Shown: one piece after another, positions 1-8,980 of the stretch | Numbering within the stretch: the first letter of the stretch is position 1 | How the letters are laid out: each line of letters starts with the position of its first letter | Source: Rhodococcus sp. WMMA185 | GTDB lineage: Bacteria > Actinomycetota > Actinomycetes > Mycobacteriales > Mycobacteriaceae | Assembly: GCF_001767395.1 (NCBI RefSeq) | Contig: NZ_CP017014.1 | Span: 558,001 to 622,000, forward strand | Direction: 5' to 3' | DNA: 64,000 nucleotides | The notes under the pieces: generated by a model | Seen by the model: the letters and a program-made list of their open reading frames with translations, nothing else | Told to the model about the DNA's origin: nothing | Databases searched by the model: none | Translations under genes and position numbers: made by a program

Positions 1-1169
1 GGCGCGAACTCCCGCCGGAGTTTTTCCCCGCAGTCGTCCAGGTCCGGGGAAGGAATCGTTGTGCCCACCGAATCCCACGTGCCGAACTTGAGCGGTGTTC
101 CCGGAACGTCGAACCCGCCCACGTTCTTGATCATGTCACGTGCCGTGATCTGGTCGAGTTTGCAGGTGTCCTCGATGTTGAGGACCATTCCGACGGGCAC
201 ACCCGCATCGACCAGACGGCCGTGCCAGCTTTCGCAGGTGTCGGTGCGCAGCACTTCCTCCATCGCGGTCTTCAGTTCGACATGGTTGGCACACCGGTCG
301 ACGTTGGCGGCGAACAGTGCGTCGGCCGGAAGATGCGTCAGACCCAGTGCATTGCACAAGATTTCGAACAGATGGTCGTTGCCGACGGCGATCGCGATCG
401 GTCGATCGCTACATTCGAACGTGTCGAACGGGTACATGAACGGGTGCCGGTTGCCCAGCCGCGTCGGGCGCACGCGGCGTCCGAGTACGTCCATCAGGCA
501 CTGTTGCATCAAGACAAAGGTGCTGTCGAGCATCGCGATGTCGACGGTGGTCCCGCGGCCGGTACGTTCCCTCGCGACGAGGGCGGTCACGACGCCGCTG
601 TAGCCCATGATCCCGCCGGCGATATCCGCAATCGACGTGCCGACCCTCGTCGGGAGACCATCCGGCCAACCGGTGCCGTCCATGATTCCCGACAGGGCTT
701 GGACAACCGTGTCGTAGGCCGGTTCCTGACGCATCGGGCCGTACTGGCCGAACCCGGAGATCGAGCACACGATCAGCCGGGGATGCTGCGCGACGAGGTC
801 GTCAGGTGCAAGACCGAGCCCGGCCATCACTCCGGGCCGGAAGTTCTCGACCACCACGTCGGCGTGCTTGATCATCGACCGCACCAGTTCCATGTCGTCC
901 GGATCCTTCAGGTCTACCGCGATGCTCTCCTTACCGACATTCGCCAGACGGTAGTACTCGGAGCTGCCGTCGTCGCCGAACGGGCCCATCTGGCGGGTGT
1001 CGTCGCCGACGCCTGGTCGTTCGATCTTGATGACTCGGGCGCCCGCGTCAGCGAGCATTCTGGTGCAGGTCGGCCCGGCGAGCACCCGGCTGAAGTCGAC
1101 GACCGTAATCCCCTCGAGTGCTCGAGGTTTGGTGGGATCAAGGTATCCGTCGGCGTCGTAATCAGTCAT
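1..1169 (-). CDS. frc: Formyl-CoA:oxalate CoA-transferase (CaiB/BaiF family), 3' end cut by window edge
   Basis: Class III CoA-transferase that would move CoA between formyl-CoA and oxalate in the cytoplasm. The reverse translation begins MTDYDADGYLDPTKPRALEG and continues with family hallmarks: ITVVDFSRVLAGP near residue 20, NFRPGVMAGLG near residue 110, and GRGTTVDIAMLDS near residue 190. About 389 codons are present with no stop before base 1, close to the usual 400-430 residues, so only a short C-terminus is missing. The ATG overlaps the stop of the upstream decarboxylase gene as ATGA and has a GGAGG ribosome site, so the two are translationally coupled. The oxalate assignment rests on that neighbour. 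On sequence alone, other CaiB-type substrates are possible. Confidence 0.8.
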   Translation of the reverse strand, partial: MTDYDADGYLDPTKPRALEGITVVDFSRVLAGPTCTRMLADAGARVIKIERPGVGDDTRQMGPFGDDGSSEYYRLANVGKESIAVDLKDPDDMELVRSMIKHADVVVENFRPGVMAGLGLAPDDLVAQHPRLIVCSISGFGQYGPMRQEPAYDTVVQALSGIMDGTGWPDGLPTRVGTSIADIAGGIMGYSGVVTALVARERTGRGTTVDIAMLDSTFVLMQQCLMDVLGRRVRPTRLGNRHPFMYPFDTFECSDRPIAIAVGNDHLFEILCNALGLTHLPADALFAANVDRCANHVELKTAMEEVLRTDTCESWHGRLVDAGVPVGMVLNIEDTCKLDQITARDMIKNVGGFDVPGTPLKFGTWDSVGTTIPSPDLDDCGEKLRREFA

Positions 1170-2854
1170 AGCTCCTCCTCGCGTACCGGTCGATTCAGCT
1201 TCTGCAGGTGGCCGCTCTCGGTGCCGGCGGCTGGGTCTATCGCACAGTCGATCAGCGCCGGGGCCGCGCTCGCGAGTGCCTTTCGGAGTGCCGCCGCCAC
1301 CTCGCCGGGCGTCTCGGCGCGGTACCCGACACCGCCGAATGCCTCGATGAGCACGTCGTACCGACTCGAGTGCAGCAACACTGTCGGTGCCGGGTCGTCG
1401 GAGTAGGCGTTGGCCTCGTCGCCCCGATACACCCCACCGTTGTTGAACACGATCACGACGACCGGCAGCTTGTACCTGCAGATTGTCTCGATCTCCATGC
1501 CGCTGAAACCGAAGGCGCTGTCTCCTTCGATCGCGACGACGGGCGCACCCGTCTCCGCGGCAGCAGCGATCGCGTATCCGAGGCCGACACCCATCACACC
1601 CCACGTACCGGCGTCGAGTCGGTGCCGGGGTGAGTAAATCGGAATGATGTTGCGCGCGCTGTCCAGGGTGTTCGCACCCTCGCTGACGACGATGGCATCA
1701 CGGTGATCGTCGAGGACGTCCCGGATCGCCCGCAGCGCGACGGCGAAGTTCATCGGGTGCACGTCGGCGTGCAGTTGCGCGTCCATTCTCTCGATACTTG
1801 CGCGCTTTTTCGCGTCGATCCGCTCCCGCCATTCCGGCGCCGGGGCGACACGGCTCCGACGGATCGCTGCGAGCAGTGCGGCCGCGGACGAGGCGATGTC
1901 TCCGAGGACCGGTGCCTCGATCGGGCGATTGCTGTCGAATTCGGTTGCGCAGATGTCGAGTTGGACGAAACGCGCATTCGGGGACCATCGCGGCGGTCGG
2001 CCGTGCTCGAGCAGCCAGTTCAGGCGTGCACCGATCAGGACGACGACGTCGGCGTCGGCCAGCACCGTCGATCGCGCCGCCGCCGCCGACTGGGGATGGT
2101 CGTCGGGCAGCAGTCCTTTCGCCATCGACATGGGCAAGAACGGTGCACCCGTCGCCTCCACGAAGTCGCGGATCACGGTGTCGGCGCGCGCGTATGCCGC
2201 CCCCTTTCCGAGGACGATCAGCGGGCGCCGAGCCTGCTCGAGCAGGGAGACCGCGCGGTCGATCGATTCGGGTGCCGGGATCTGGCGTGGCGAAGGATCG
2301 ACGATCGGGGGGCGGGTCGTGGTTGCGGCAGAGGCGGCCAGGACTTTGGCGGGCAGATCGAGGTACACGCCGCCGGGGCGCCCGGAGATGGCGGCTCGGA
2401 TCGCTCGGCCCACGCCAACACCGATCAGTTCGGGGGAGTCGACGCGGTACGCGGCCTTCGCGAACGGACGCGCGGCGGCCAGCTGGTCGAGTTCTTCGTA
2501 GTCGCCCTGCTCGAGGTCGACGATCGCGCGGTCGCTCGATCCGCTGATCTGGATCATGGGAAAGCAGTTGGCTGTCGCGTTCGCGAGCGCCACCAGCCCG
2601 TTGAGGAAGCCCGGCGCCGACACCGTCAGGCAGATGCCGGGGCGACCGGTGAGATAGCCCGCGGCTGCTGCCGCATGCCCGGCGGCTTGCTCGTTGCGGA
2701 ACCCTAGGTAGCGCATGCCCCGAGCTTGGGCCGCGCGGGCGAGATCGGTGACCGGAATTCCGACGACCCCGTAGATCGTCGAGACGCCGTTGGCGGTGAG
2801 CGCATCGACGACGAGGGTGTTCCCGTCGACGGGCTCGGACTCGGGCTCGGTCAT
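1166..2854 (-). CDS. oxc: Oxalyl-CoA decarboxylase (ThDP-dependent)
   Basis: Decarboxylates oxalyl-CoA to formyl-CoA and CO2 using thiamine diphosphate, in the cytoplasm. The 562-residue length matches the family (about 565). Visible features are the N-terminal Pyr domain with YGVVGIPVTDLAR (about 28-40) and the catalytic glutamate in FRNEQAAGHAA, the central domain around 195-330, and the C-terminal PP domain with EGDSAFGFSGMEIETICRYK (about 444-463) and the family-typical NNGGVYRGDEAN. Other ThDP enzymes such as acetolactate synthase lack that last stretch, which supports the oxalyl-CoA call. The ATG follows GAGGATG. It is the first gene of the coupled oxc-frc pair and is divergent from the oxidoreductase genes to its right. 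Confidence 0.88.
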   Translation of the reverse strand: MTEPESEPVDGNTLVVDALTANGVSTIYGVVGIPVTDLARAAQARGMRYLGFRNEQAAGHAAAAAGYLTGRPGICLTVSAPGFLNGLVALANATANCFPMIQISGSSDRAIVDLEQGDYEELDQLAAARPFAKAAYRVDSPELIGVGVGRAIRAAISGRPGGVYLDLPAKVLAASAATTTRPPIVDPSPRQIPAPESIDRAVSLLEQARRPLIVLGKGAAYARADTVIRDFVEATGAPFLPMSMAKGLLPDDHPQSAAAARSTVLADADVVVLIGARLNWLLEHGRPPRWSPNARFVQLDICATEFDSNRPIEAPVLGDIASSAAALLAAIRRSRVAPAPEWRERIDAKKRASIERMDAQLHADVHPMNFAVALRAIRDVLDDHRDAIVVSEGANTLDSARNIIPIYSPRHRLDAGTWGVMGVGLGYAIAAAAETGAPVVAIEGDSAFGFSGMEIETICRYKLPVVVIVFNNGGVYRGDEANAYSDDPAPTVLLHSSRYDVLIEAFGGVGYRAETPGEVAAALRKALASAAPALIDCAIDPAAGTESGHLQKLNRPVREEEL

Positions 2855-3010
2855 GAGTACATCCTCGAGACGGCTGGACTCCGCCCGCGGGCGGCGATCT
2901 TCCCCGAGTATCCCCCTGCGCGGCAGTGCAGGTCAGCCCCTGCAGCCAGGCCTGACCGAAAAGTCGGACATGCCCGGATAGCGCCAAGAATCTTGACACC
3001 TGCCCCTATT

Positions 3011-3033
3011 TTTCTTGACAGTTGTCAAAGAAA
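3011..3033. promoter_or_regulatory. Inverted repeat / probable operator and promoter between oxc and the SDR gene
   Basis: The sequence TTGACA-GT-TGTCAA at 3015-3028 is a perfect 6-bp inverted repeat, and the flanks TTTC and GAAA extend it with a one-base offset. The left arm TTGACA also reads as a consensus -35 element for the rightward SDR gene, with a weak -10 candidate (TAGAGT at 3037-3042) after 16 bp. A repressor bound here would block that promoter. The regulator is not encoded in the window. Confidence 0.5.
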
Positions 3034-3120
3034 AACTAGAGTTGAGTGCGTTGCGGACCTTGTGGTCACCGTCACTCATCGGGGAGGCCCATCAACCGCA
3101 CTCACCGCAGGAGAAAGCAC

Positions 3121-3891
3121 ATGGTTGGTCTGCTTGCCGACAAGGTAGCCATCGTCACCGGGGCCGGTGCTGGTATCGGTGCCGCGATCGCCCGAGCCTA
3201 CGGCGCAGAGGGCGCGCGCGTTGTGGTCACGGACATCAATAGTGATGCGGCAAAGGAGGTTTCGTCGTCGATCGATGGATCCATCGCGGTCACAGCCGAC
3301 GTAACCGACGAGAAACAGGTACTGAATCTTGTCGAGCGTACGGTCGCCGAGTTCGGTGGTCTGCACGTGGTAGTTCCGAACGCGGGTATCGCCACGACCA
3401 AGCCGCTGGTGCAGACCTCCTTCGAGGAGTGGAGAAAGGTGATGTCGGTCGACCTCGACGGGGTGTTTCTGACCATTCGTCACGCCCTGCCCGAAATGTT
3501 GAAATCCGGTGGTGGGTCGATCGTGACCATTTCCTCGATCTCGTCGACTGCCGGATCGGCCCTCATCGGAAGCTACGCCGCCGCGAAGGCCGCGGTACGG
3601 AACCTCACTGAAACTCTTTCTGCCGAACTCCGTTTCCAGAACATCCGCGCCAACGCGCTGCTCCCCGGGTTCATCGACACCGACCTCGTCAAGACCCATC
3701 AGCCGGCCTTCGAGGAAGCGCTCGGCCTCGAGGCCGGTGGGTTCGATGACCTGGTCTCCGCGAAGCAGACGCGTTACGGGCGCACAGAGGAGGTAGCTGC
3801 TGCGGCGGTGTTCTTCGCCAGTGACCAGTCGTCGTGGTGCAACGGCAGCAGCCTGATCCTTGACGGCGGCTTCAAAGCGGCACTGCTCTGA
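3121..3891 (+). CDS. Short-chain dehydrogenase/reductase (SDR)
   Basis: Classical SDR oxidoreductase of 256 residues, cytoplasmic, NAD(P)-dependent. Visible elements are the cofactor motif TGAGAGIG (about 13-20), the acidic VVTDIN after beta-2 (which favours NAD(H)), NAG (about 84-86), the active-site serine in ISSISSTAG and the catalytic YAAAK. The PGFIDTDLV segment is usual for the family. The ATG at 3121 was chosen because GGAG lies 7 bases upstream and MVGLLADKVAIVTG is a normal SDR beginning. An in-frame upstream start would add an unlike tail running through the promoter. The substrate cannot be read from the sequence. The gene lies 39 bp before a medium-chain oxidoreductase, probably in one operon. 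Confidence 0.85.
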   Translation: MVGLLADKVAIVTGAGAGIGAAIARAYGAEGARVVVTDINSDAAKEVSSSIDGSIAVTADVTDEKQVLNLVERTVAEFGGLHVVVPNAGIATTKPLVQTSFEEWRKVMSVDLDGVFLTIRHALPEMLKSGGGSIVTISSISSTAGSALIGSYAAAKAAVRNLTETLSAELRFQNIRANALLPGFIDTDLVKTHQPAFEEALGLEAGGFDDLVSAKQTRYGRTEEVAAAAVFFASDQSSWCNGSSLILDGGFKAALL

Positions 3892-3930
3892 AGCCGAAAC
3901 ATCTAGATAAACAACGATAGCTGTGCCGAC

Positions 3931-4938
3931 ATGCGATCCTCAGCAATCTACGTAGTACCGCCCGGCGGTCTCGACAACCTCGTCACCCGCGAAATCGATG
4001 CGCCCGACCCGCAACCAGGTGAAGTCACGATCGAGGTTCATGCCAACTCCCTGAACCACCACGACGTCCTTGTCGCGAGCGGCGCGATCACGACGGATTC
4101 CCCGCGAATCCTCCTCTCGGATGCGGCGGGTGAGGTTGTTGCGATCGGCGACGGAGAGTCCCAGTTCAGCCTCGCCGACCGCGTAATGACGACGTATTTG
4201 CCGCATTGGCAGCACGGGAAGCCCACTGTCGACGGGTTTGCGAACTCGCCGGGCGACGGCGTGGACGGGTACGCCCGCCGGTTTGTCACGATGCCGGCCG
4301 CCGCGCTGACCCTGATCCCGCAAGATTACTCATACGCCGAGGCTGCGACCCTGCCGACGGCGGGACTGTCTGCGTGGCGAGCGCTTTTCTCAACGGCAGC
4401 GCTCAGGCCGGGTCAGACCGTGCTCGTTCCCGGTTCGAGTACGGTGTCGCTGTTCGCTATCCAACTCGCCAGGGCGGTGGGAGCCCACGTCGTCGGCACG
4501 TCCTCTTCACCGGACAAAATCGACAAACTCGTCGGCCTCGGCGTCGACCTCGCCGTGAACTATCGGGAAAATCCAGACTGGGGACTCGAGGTGTTCCGCC
4601 TGGCAGGGAACGGAGTTGATCACGTGCTCGACATCGGGGGGCCGGCGACCTTCGATCAATCTCTCGCGGCTGTGAAGGTTGGCGGAAGGATCGCCGCGCT
4701 GGGCATCATGTCGGGGGCGTCGTCCACCGTCGATTTCACACCGCTGCTGACCAAGCAAGTCACCATCGAGGGTCTGTTGGTCGGGAGCAAAGAACATCAA
4801 GAGGAGATGGTGGCTGGGCTCGAGGGCCTCGCGGTCAGACCCGTCATCGATTCGAAATACCCCTACGATCGCTTGGCCGATGCGCTGCGCCACCAGCAGT
4901 CCGGTCGGCATTTCGGCAAGCTCGTCGTCGCGTCATAG
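3931..4938 (+). CDS. Zinc-independent medium-chain alcohol dehydrogenase / quinone oxidoreductase (MDR)
   Basis: NAD(P)-dependent medium-chain reductase of 335 residues. The N-terminal GroES-like domain carries NSLNHHDVLVASG (about 36-48), which replaces the zinc-site residues of true alcohol dehydrogenases. The Rossmann domain has VLVPGSSTVSLFAIQLARAV (about 165-184) and AGNGVDHVLDIGGPATF. The C-terminal FGKLVV is typical of the quinone-oxidoreductase branch. The usual GxGxxG motif appears here as PGSSTVS, which is somewhat unusual. Likely cotranscribed with the SDR gene. The substrate is unknown, and a role beside the oxalate genes is only suggested by divergent position. Confidence 0.8.
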   Translation: MRSSAIYVVPPGGLDNLVTREIDAPDPQPGEVTIEVHANSLNHHDVLVASGAITTDSPRILLSDAAGEVVAIGDGESQFSLADRVMTTYLPHWQHGKPTVDGFANSPGDGVDGYARRFVTMPAAALTLIPQDYSYAEAATLPTAGLSAWRALFSTAALRPGQTVLVPGSSTVSLFAIQLARAVGAHVVGTSSSPDKIDKLVGLGVDLAVNYRENPDWGLEVFRLAGNGVDHVLDIGGPATFDQSLAAVKVGGRIAALGIMSGASSTVDFTPLLTKQVTIEGLLVGSKEHQEEMVAGLEGLAVRPVIDSKYPYDRLADALRHQQSGRHFGKLVVAS

Positions 4939-5063
4939 ATTCTTAATTCACTTGTCGTGCAATCGTTGGTATAGGGGTCGGGTCGTGGGTTGACAGTTCT
5001 CCTCCAGCAGGCCTAGCGTTCGAGACGGCAGTCACTTCTTGGCCCACTTCAGGGAGACTCGAG

Positions 5064-5942
5064 ATGTTACGAAGTGCCGGTGCATGTTTTGCCGCTGCGA
5101 GTGTGCTCGTTCTAGGCGCCTGTTCTAGTTCGTCCACCTCGGAGGAATCCACCACTTCGCCCGCCACGAGCCCGGCAGCGCAAGCCGCCTCGTCGACGAT
5201 CACGCTCGATGACATGCCGACCGGAACAGCCTCGCTGAGCTGGGATCCGGACACCATGGAGATCACCGCGACGATCGACATGCACGGCTTCACGCCGAAC
5301 AGCAGTCATGCGATGCACATTCACCCAGGGACCTGCGCCAACCAGACCCAGCCGCCCTCGGTGCCATTTCCGGACATATCCGCGGACGCCGACGGGGCGG
5401 TTCAGCAAACTGTCGTCAGCGACCCGGTGCCGGAGGGAATCCCGACCGAGTCGTACCTGAATATTCATCTCGCTCCGTCGGCGGAACTCGGCGCTCCGAC
5501 AGACGTGAGCTTCACCCCGATCTCTTGCGCGGACATTCCCGCGGACACGACGTCGGCGGGCCCTGCGGACCTGGACATGCAGACCCCGCCGCTCGAGGGC
5601 CAGACTCCTCGAGGCACGGCCACGCTGAACTACAACAGCGATGATCGCACCCTCGGCGTCGAAGTTGACGTGACCGGTCTGCAGCCCGACAGCACCCATG
5701 CGGTGCATGTCCACTCCGGGTCGTGCGCAGCACAGGGGGACGTGGTGTATCCGGTACCGGACCTACAGGCCGATGAATCAGGTTCGGCAACTTCCACCAC
5801 AACCATCGACGACGTCGATTCGCCCCCGCCCGCAACGGGCTGGTACGTGAATGTGCACATGGGTGCGTCGGATCAAATCGCCGACAACGGAACCCCGACG
5901 ATGCTGTTCGCCCCGATCCTGTGCGGGGACGTCACAGAGTAG
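5064..5942 (+). CDS. Exported lipoprotein with two SOD/CHRD-like repeats
   Basis: A 292-residue predicted lipoprotein. The signal peptide ends in the lipobox LGAC with acylated Cys20, followed by a Ser/Thr-rich linker. Two homologous halves follow (about 52-155 and 182-287). Each carries a His-rich motif (HAMHIHPGTC at 82-91, HAVHVHSGSC at 212-221), a second histidine (NIH, NVH) and a late cysteine (155, 287) that could pair with the first. The pattern resembles CHRD domains and the copper-binding loops of Cu/Zn superoxide dismutase, so extracytoplasmic metal binding is possible. Enzymatic activity is not shown. The start has GGGAG upstream. It stands alone, convergent with the next gene. Confidence 0.7.
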   Translation: MLRSAGACFAAASVLVLGACSSSSTSEESTTSPATSPAAQAASSTITLDDMPTGTASLSWDPDTMEITATIDMHGFTPNSSHAMHIHPGTCANQTQPPSVPFPDISADADGAVQQTVVSDPVPEGIPTESYLNIHLAPSAELGAPTDVSFTPISCADIPADTTSAGPADLDMQTPPLEGQTPRGTATLNYNSDDRTLGVEVDVTGLQPDSTHAVHVHSGSCAAQGDVVYPVPDLQADESGSATSTTTIDDVDSPPPATGWYVNVHMGASDQIADNGTPTMLFAPILCGDVTE

Positions 5943-5993
5943 AAGCCAGGCCGGGGTAGAAGCCAGGCAGGGCGTGAGCCCGGCCGATCGGGA

Positions 5994-6869
5994 CTACATT
6001 GCCAGGCGTAGCGGTGGTAGGACGCGTACCGGTGGCGTGAACGTCGCCTGTACCTGCAGCCACTGGGCCAGGATCTCGCACCCGGTCAAACCACTCGCAT
6101 CGAGCGGTTCGCTGGCGTAGGCGACATGTCGTCCGCCCCGTGAGTTGACGATGTTTATGCCGCGCCAGGCGAGCCGTGGCGGCAGATAGCCGAGTATCTC
6201 GACCATCGCTATCCGGAGCCGGTTGATGTCGGTACGCCATTGCTTCGGGCTGATTCTCGTCTTGTCAGCATTTTGGAAGCTGTTGTGATGGAGGAGTTTC
6301 CAGGTCTGCGCGAGCCATACTCGATGCGTTCGAAACGACATCCACCGGGTGAGGTCGGCGATGTCGCGTACGTAGCTGTCGTCGCTGGCGTTGCAGATCA
6401 TGTCGCTCGGGTCCGCGATCCAGAGGACAGGGATCGCGTCCGACAGCGGTGCTCCTTCGCCCGCGACGCCCCGCCCACAGCAGCCTGGAACGACTCCCTC
6501 GGGCTGCTCGGGGTCGGAGATCAGGCCCGCGGCGCAGACGTTGCCTTTGCGGATCTCGCCGGTGGCTATTTTGCCCAGCACCTCACGGATCACGGTGCAG
6601 CCCTGTGAATAGCCGATCAGCATGATCAATCCGGGCGTGCTCTCGATGGTGTCGATCAACTTACGCGCGCCGGCCTCGGTGCTATGGCGATAGCTCAGCC
6701 CGCCCGCAGCGACCGGTCCGTATGACGCCGGATAGCCGATCCAGCGTGATGTGAAACGGCCATCGAGTGCGTCGGTAACTTTGCGTAGCATTCCGCACAC
6801 ATGCGTGCGGTTGTCATCGGGGTAGGACTCTCCGGTGCCACCGACTGCAAGAACGGTCACGTCAGGCAT
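5994..6869 (-). CDS. Cutinase / PE-PPE-type alpha/beta hydrolase
   Basis: Predicted serine esterase of 291 residues. Near the N-terminus are MPDVTVLAVGGTGES and, around residue 87, the nucleophile elbow IGYSQG with Ser88. ADPSDMIC supplies a plausible catalytic aspartate region and LLHHNSF a late histidine. This order fits the cutinase/PE-PPE and mycobacteriophage LysB hydrolase group, which acts on lipid esters. No signal peptide is evident. The ATG at 6869 is preferred because AGGA lies at the right distance; two further upstream ATGs give a non-homologous leader and would run into the EF-G-like gene 75 bp upstream. The substrate is unknown. Confidence 0.65.
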   Translation of the reverse strand: MPDVTVLAVGGTGESYPDDNRTHVCGMLRKVTDALDGRFTSRWIGYPASYGPVAAGGLSYRHSTEAGARKLIDTIESTPGLIMLIGYSQGCTVIREVLGKIATGEIRKGNVCAAGLISDPEQPEGVVPGCCGRGVAGEGAPLSDAIPVLWIADPSDMICNASDDSYVRDIADLTRWMSFRTHRVWLAQTWKLLHHNSFQNADKTRISPKQWRTDINRLRIAMVEILGYLPPRLAWRGINIVNSRGGRHVAYASEPLDASGLTGCEILAQWLQVQATFTPPVRVLPPLRLAM

Positions 6870-6943
6870 GAGGAACATCCTGCCGATCGAGGATAAGTAA
6901 ACGATCGGTCGAACCTGAGAACTCCCTGTCAATCGGTGTCTAG

Positions 6944-8980
6944 TCAGCGCGGTTCCGGTCGCTCCTGGTAGCACTTGAAGCTCAATGTGAGACGGCCGCG
7001 CCCGTGGGTCATGGATCGGAGCGCAACAGAGTAGTCGGTGATCTCGCTCGTCGGAACGGAGGCGATCACGGTGATCTCGCCGTCGCGAGCCGGTTCCGTG
7101 CCTTCGATCTGGCCCCGCCGGCGCCCGAGATCTGCCATGACATCGCCCTGGGCGGCTGCCGGCACCGTCACTTCGAGACGGTCGACGGGTTCGAGGACGA
7201 GGGTGCCGACCTTGTCGATTGCCGCACGGAGGGCGAGCGCCCCGGCCATCCTGAAGCTGAAGTCATCGGAATCGACCGAGTGGTGTTTTCCGTCGAGAAC
7301 GGTGGCTCGCAAGTCTACGAGCGGGAACCCGTGCCGCCCCCCGCGTCCCATGGAGTCGGCGATACCCTTGCCGACCGCCGAGACGAGGGACTTGGGGATC
7401 ACCCCGCCGCGAGTCTCGTCGAAGAACTCGAAGCCCTCGTCCCTGGGAAGGGGTTCGAAGCGGACCTTTGCCACTCCGAACTGGCCGTGACCGCCGGACT
7501 GCTTCTTGTGCCGGCCCTCCGCTTCGGCGGATCCGAGTAGCGTCTCGCGGTACGCGATCTTCACCGGTTCGGTCCGAAGGGTGATCCCGTATCGCCGCTG
7601 TAGTCGTGCCAGGGCCACCTGCACCTGGATGTCCCCGGCTCCCCGGACCACCGTCTGATGGGTTTCGTTGTCGCGGGTTACTTCGAGGGTCGGGTCGTCG
7701 CTGACGAGTTCGGCCAGAGCGGTAGACAGCTTGTCCTCGTCACCTGCACTCTCGGCGGCAACAGCGATGCCGTATACAGGCGCTGCGTGTTCGGCCGGCG
7801 GCACGGTGAGCGAGGATCCGATCGGCGCCAGGGTGTCACCAGTTGCGACGTCGGTCAGCTTGATCGCCCCGACGATATCGCCCGCCACAGCAGAGTCGAT
7901 CGTGGTGTGTTTGCTACCGAGGACGTGAAGCAGATTGTGTAGGCGCTCCTTCACTGCGGTTCGCTGATTCACCAAGACGTCGTCGGCGTGTACGGTGCCG
8001 GAAACAATTTTCATCAACGCAACCTGGCCGACGTATTCATCGGTTTGCGTCTTGAAGACGTACGCCAGTGGATCACCCGACGGATCGCAACGCACCTCGC
8101 CTGGCCGGCCGTTGCCGAGGACTTCGACGCCGGGGCCCTCGGTCGGCGCAGGGGCGATCCGGCACACGAAGTCGAGCAGGTGATCGACGGCGATGGCGTC
8201 GACGGCCGACCCGCAGAGCACCGGCCACAGTGAGCCGTCGAGAAAGCCCACTCGGAGTGCGCGCTCGAGTTCCGCGACCCCGATGTCTTCCCCATCGAGG
8301 TACTTGGAGAGCAGATCGTCCTCGATCTCGACCACGTCTTCCACGAGATGCTCATGCTGCTCGTGCTCGCGGTCGGCGATGTCGGCCGGGAGCTCGTCGC
8401 TCGTGGTCGCCGAACCCGCGTTGTACAAGATGACGTGTTCGGTCAGCAGATCGGCGACCCCAGAGAAGGCCGATGCTTCGCCGATAGGCATGTCTATCGC
8501 TTCGACTCCGGAGCCGAACCGTTCGCGGATCTCGGCGAGAACAGTGTCGAAAGACGCGCGCTCCTTGTCCAACTTGTTGACGAAGAGGATCCGGGGGATC
8601 GATCGTTCGGTGGCTGCCTGCCACAGCAGTTCGTCGCTGACCTGTAGTCCACTGACACCGTCGATCACGAACACGGCGACGTCCGCGACACGAAGTGCCG
8701 TCATTGCGTCGCCGACGAAATCGGCGTAGCCGGGCGGGTCGAGGAGATTGATCCGATGGTCGCCCCAGGAAAAGGACGCCAGACCGAGCGTCAGCGACTG
8801 GGTGTGGTCGTGCTCTTCCGGTTGGGTGTCGAGTGCGGTGGTGCCGTTCTCCACGCGTCCGGGGCGGGTGATGACACCGGCGCGGAAAAGCATTGCCTCT
8901 GCGAGGCTCGTCTTGCCGTTGCCCTGATGCCCTACCAAAGCGATATTGCGGATCAGATCGCTTTCGATCGTCACGGCCAC
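6944..8980 (-). CDS. fusA2: Elongation factor G-like GTPase (EF-G2 type)
   Basis: A 678-residue translational-GTPase homologue, shorter than canonical EF-G (about 700). G1 is GHQGNGKTS (about 18-26) instead of the usual GHVDHGKT, G3 is DPPGYADF instead of DTPGH, and G4 is NKLD. Domain II, EF-G domain IV (KKQSGGHGQFGVAKV) and a C-terminal fold (ACQ-like EF-G domain V) follow. These divergent motifs match the second EF-G of mycobacteria (Rv0120c type), a paralogue whose role is not settled, rather than the housekeeping fusA. Start ATG at 8980. The gene symbol is by analogy with mycobacteria. Confidence 0.82.
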   Translation of the reverse strand: MAVTIESDLIRNIALVGHQGNGKTSLAEAMLFRAGVITRPGRVENGTTALDTQPEEHDHTQSLTLGLASFSWGDHRINLLDPPGYADFVGDAMTALRVADVAVFVIDGVSGLQVSDELLWQAATERSIPRILFVNKLDKERASFDTVLAEIRERFGSGVEAIDMPIGEASAFSGVADLLTEHVILYNAGSATTSDELPADIADREHEQHEHLVEDVVEIEDDLLSKYLDGEDIGVAELERALRVGFLDGSLWPVLCGSAVDAIAVDHLLDFVCRIAPAPTEGPGVEVLGNGRPGEVRCDPSGDPLAYVFKTQTDEYVGQVALMKIVSGTVHADDVLVNQRTAVKERLHNLLHVLGSKHTTIDSAVAGDIVGAIKLTDVATGDTLAPIGSSLTVPPAEHAAPVYGIAVAAESAGDEDKLSTALAELVSDDPTLEVTRDNETHQTVVRGAGDIQVQVALARLQRRYGITLRTEPVKIAYRETLLGSAEAEGRHKKQSGGHGQFGVAKVRFEPLPRDEGFEFFDETRGGVIPKSLVSAVGKGIADSMGRGGRHGFPLVDLRATVLDGKHHSVDSDDFSFRMAGALALRAAIDKVGTLVLEPVDRLEVTVPAAAQGDVMADLGRRRGQIEGTEPARDGEITVIASVPTSEITDYSVALRSMTHGRGRLTLSFKCYQERPEPR

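Noticed and set aside
222-1406. Long plus-strand open frame of 394 codons over the oxalate genes
   Set aside because: It is antisense to the clear CaiB-type and ThDP-enzyme genes and its translation is Arg/His-rich with no family motif, as expected of a high-GC shadow frame.
5940-5975. Imperfect repeat AGAAGCCAGGC after the lipoprotein gene
   Set aside because: Two short copies only, with no stem or gene context; probably a small slippage event without function.
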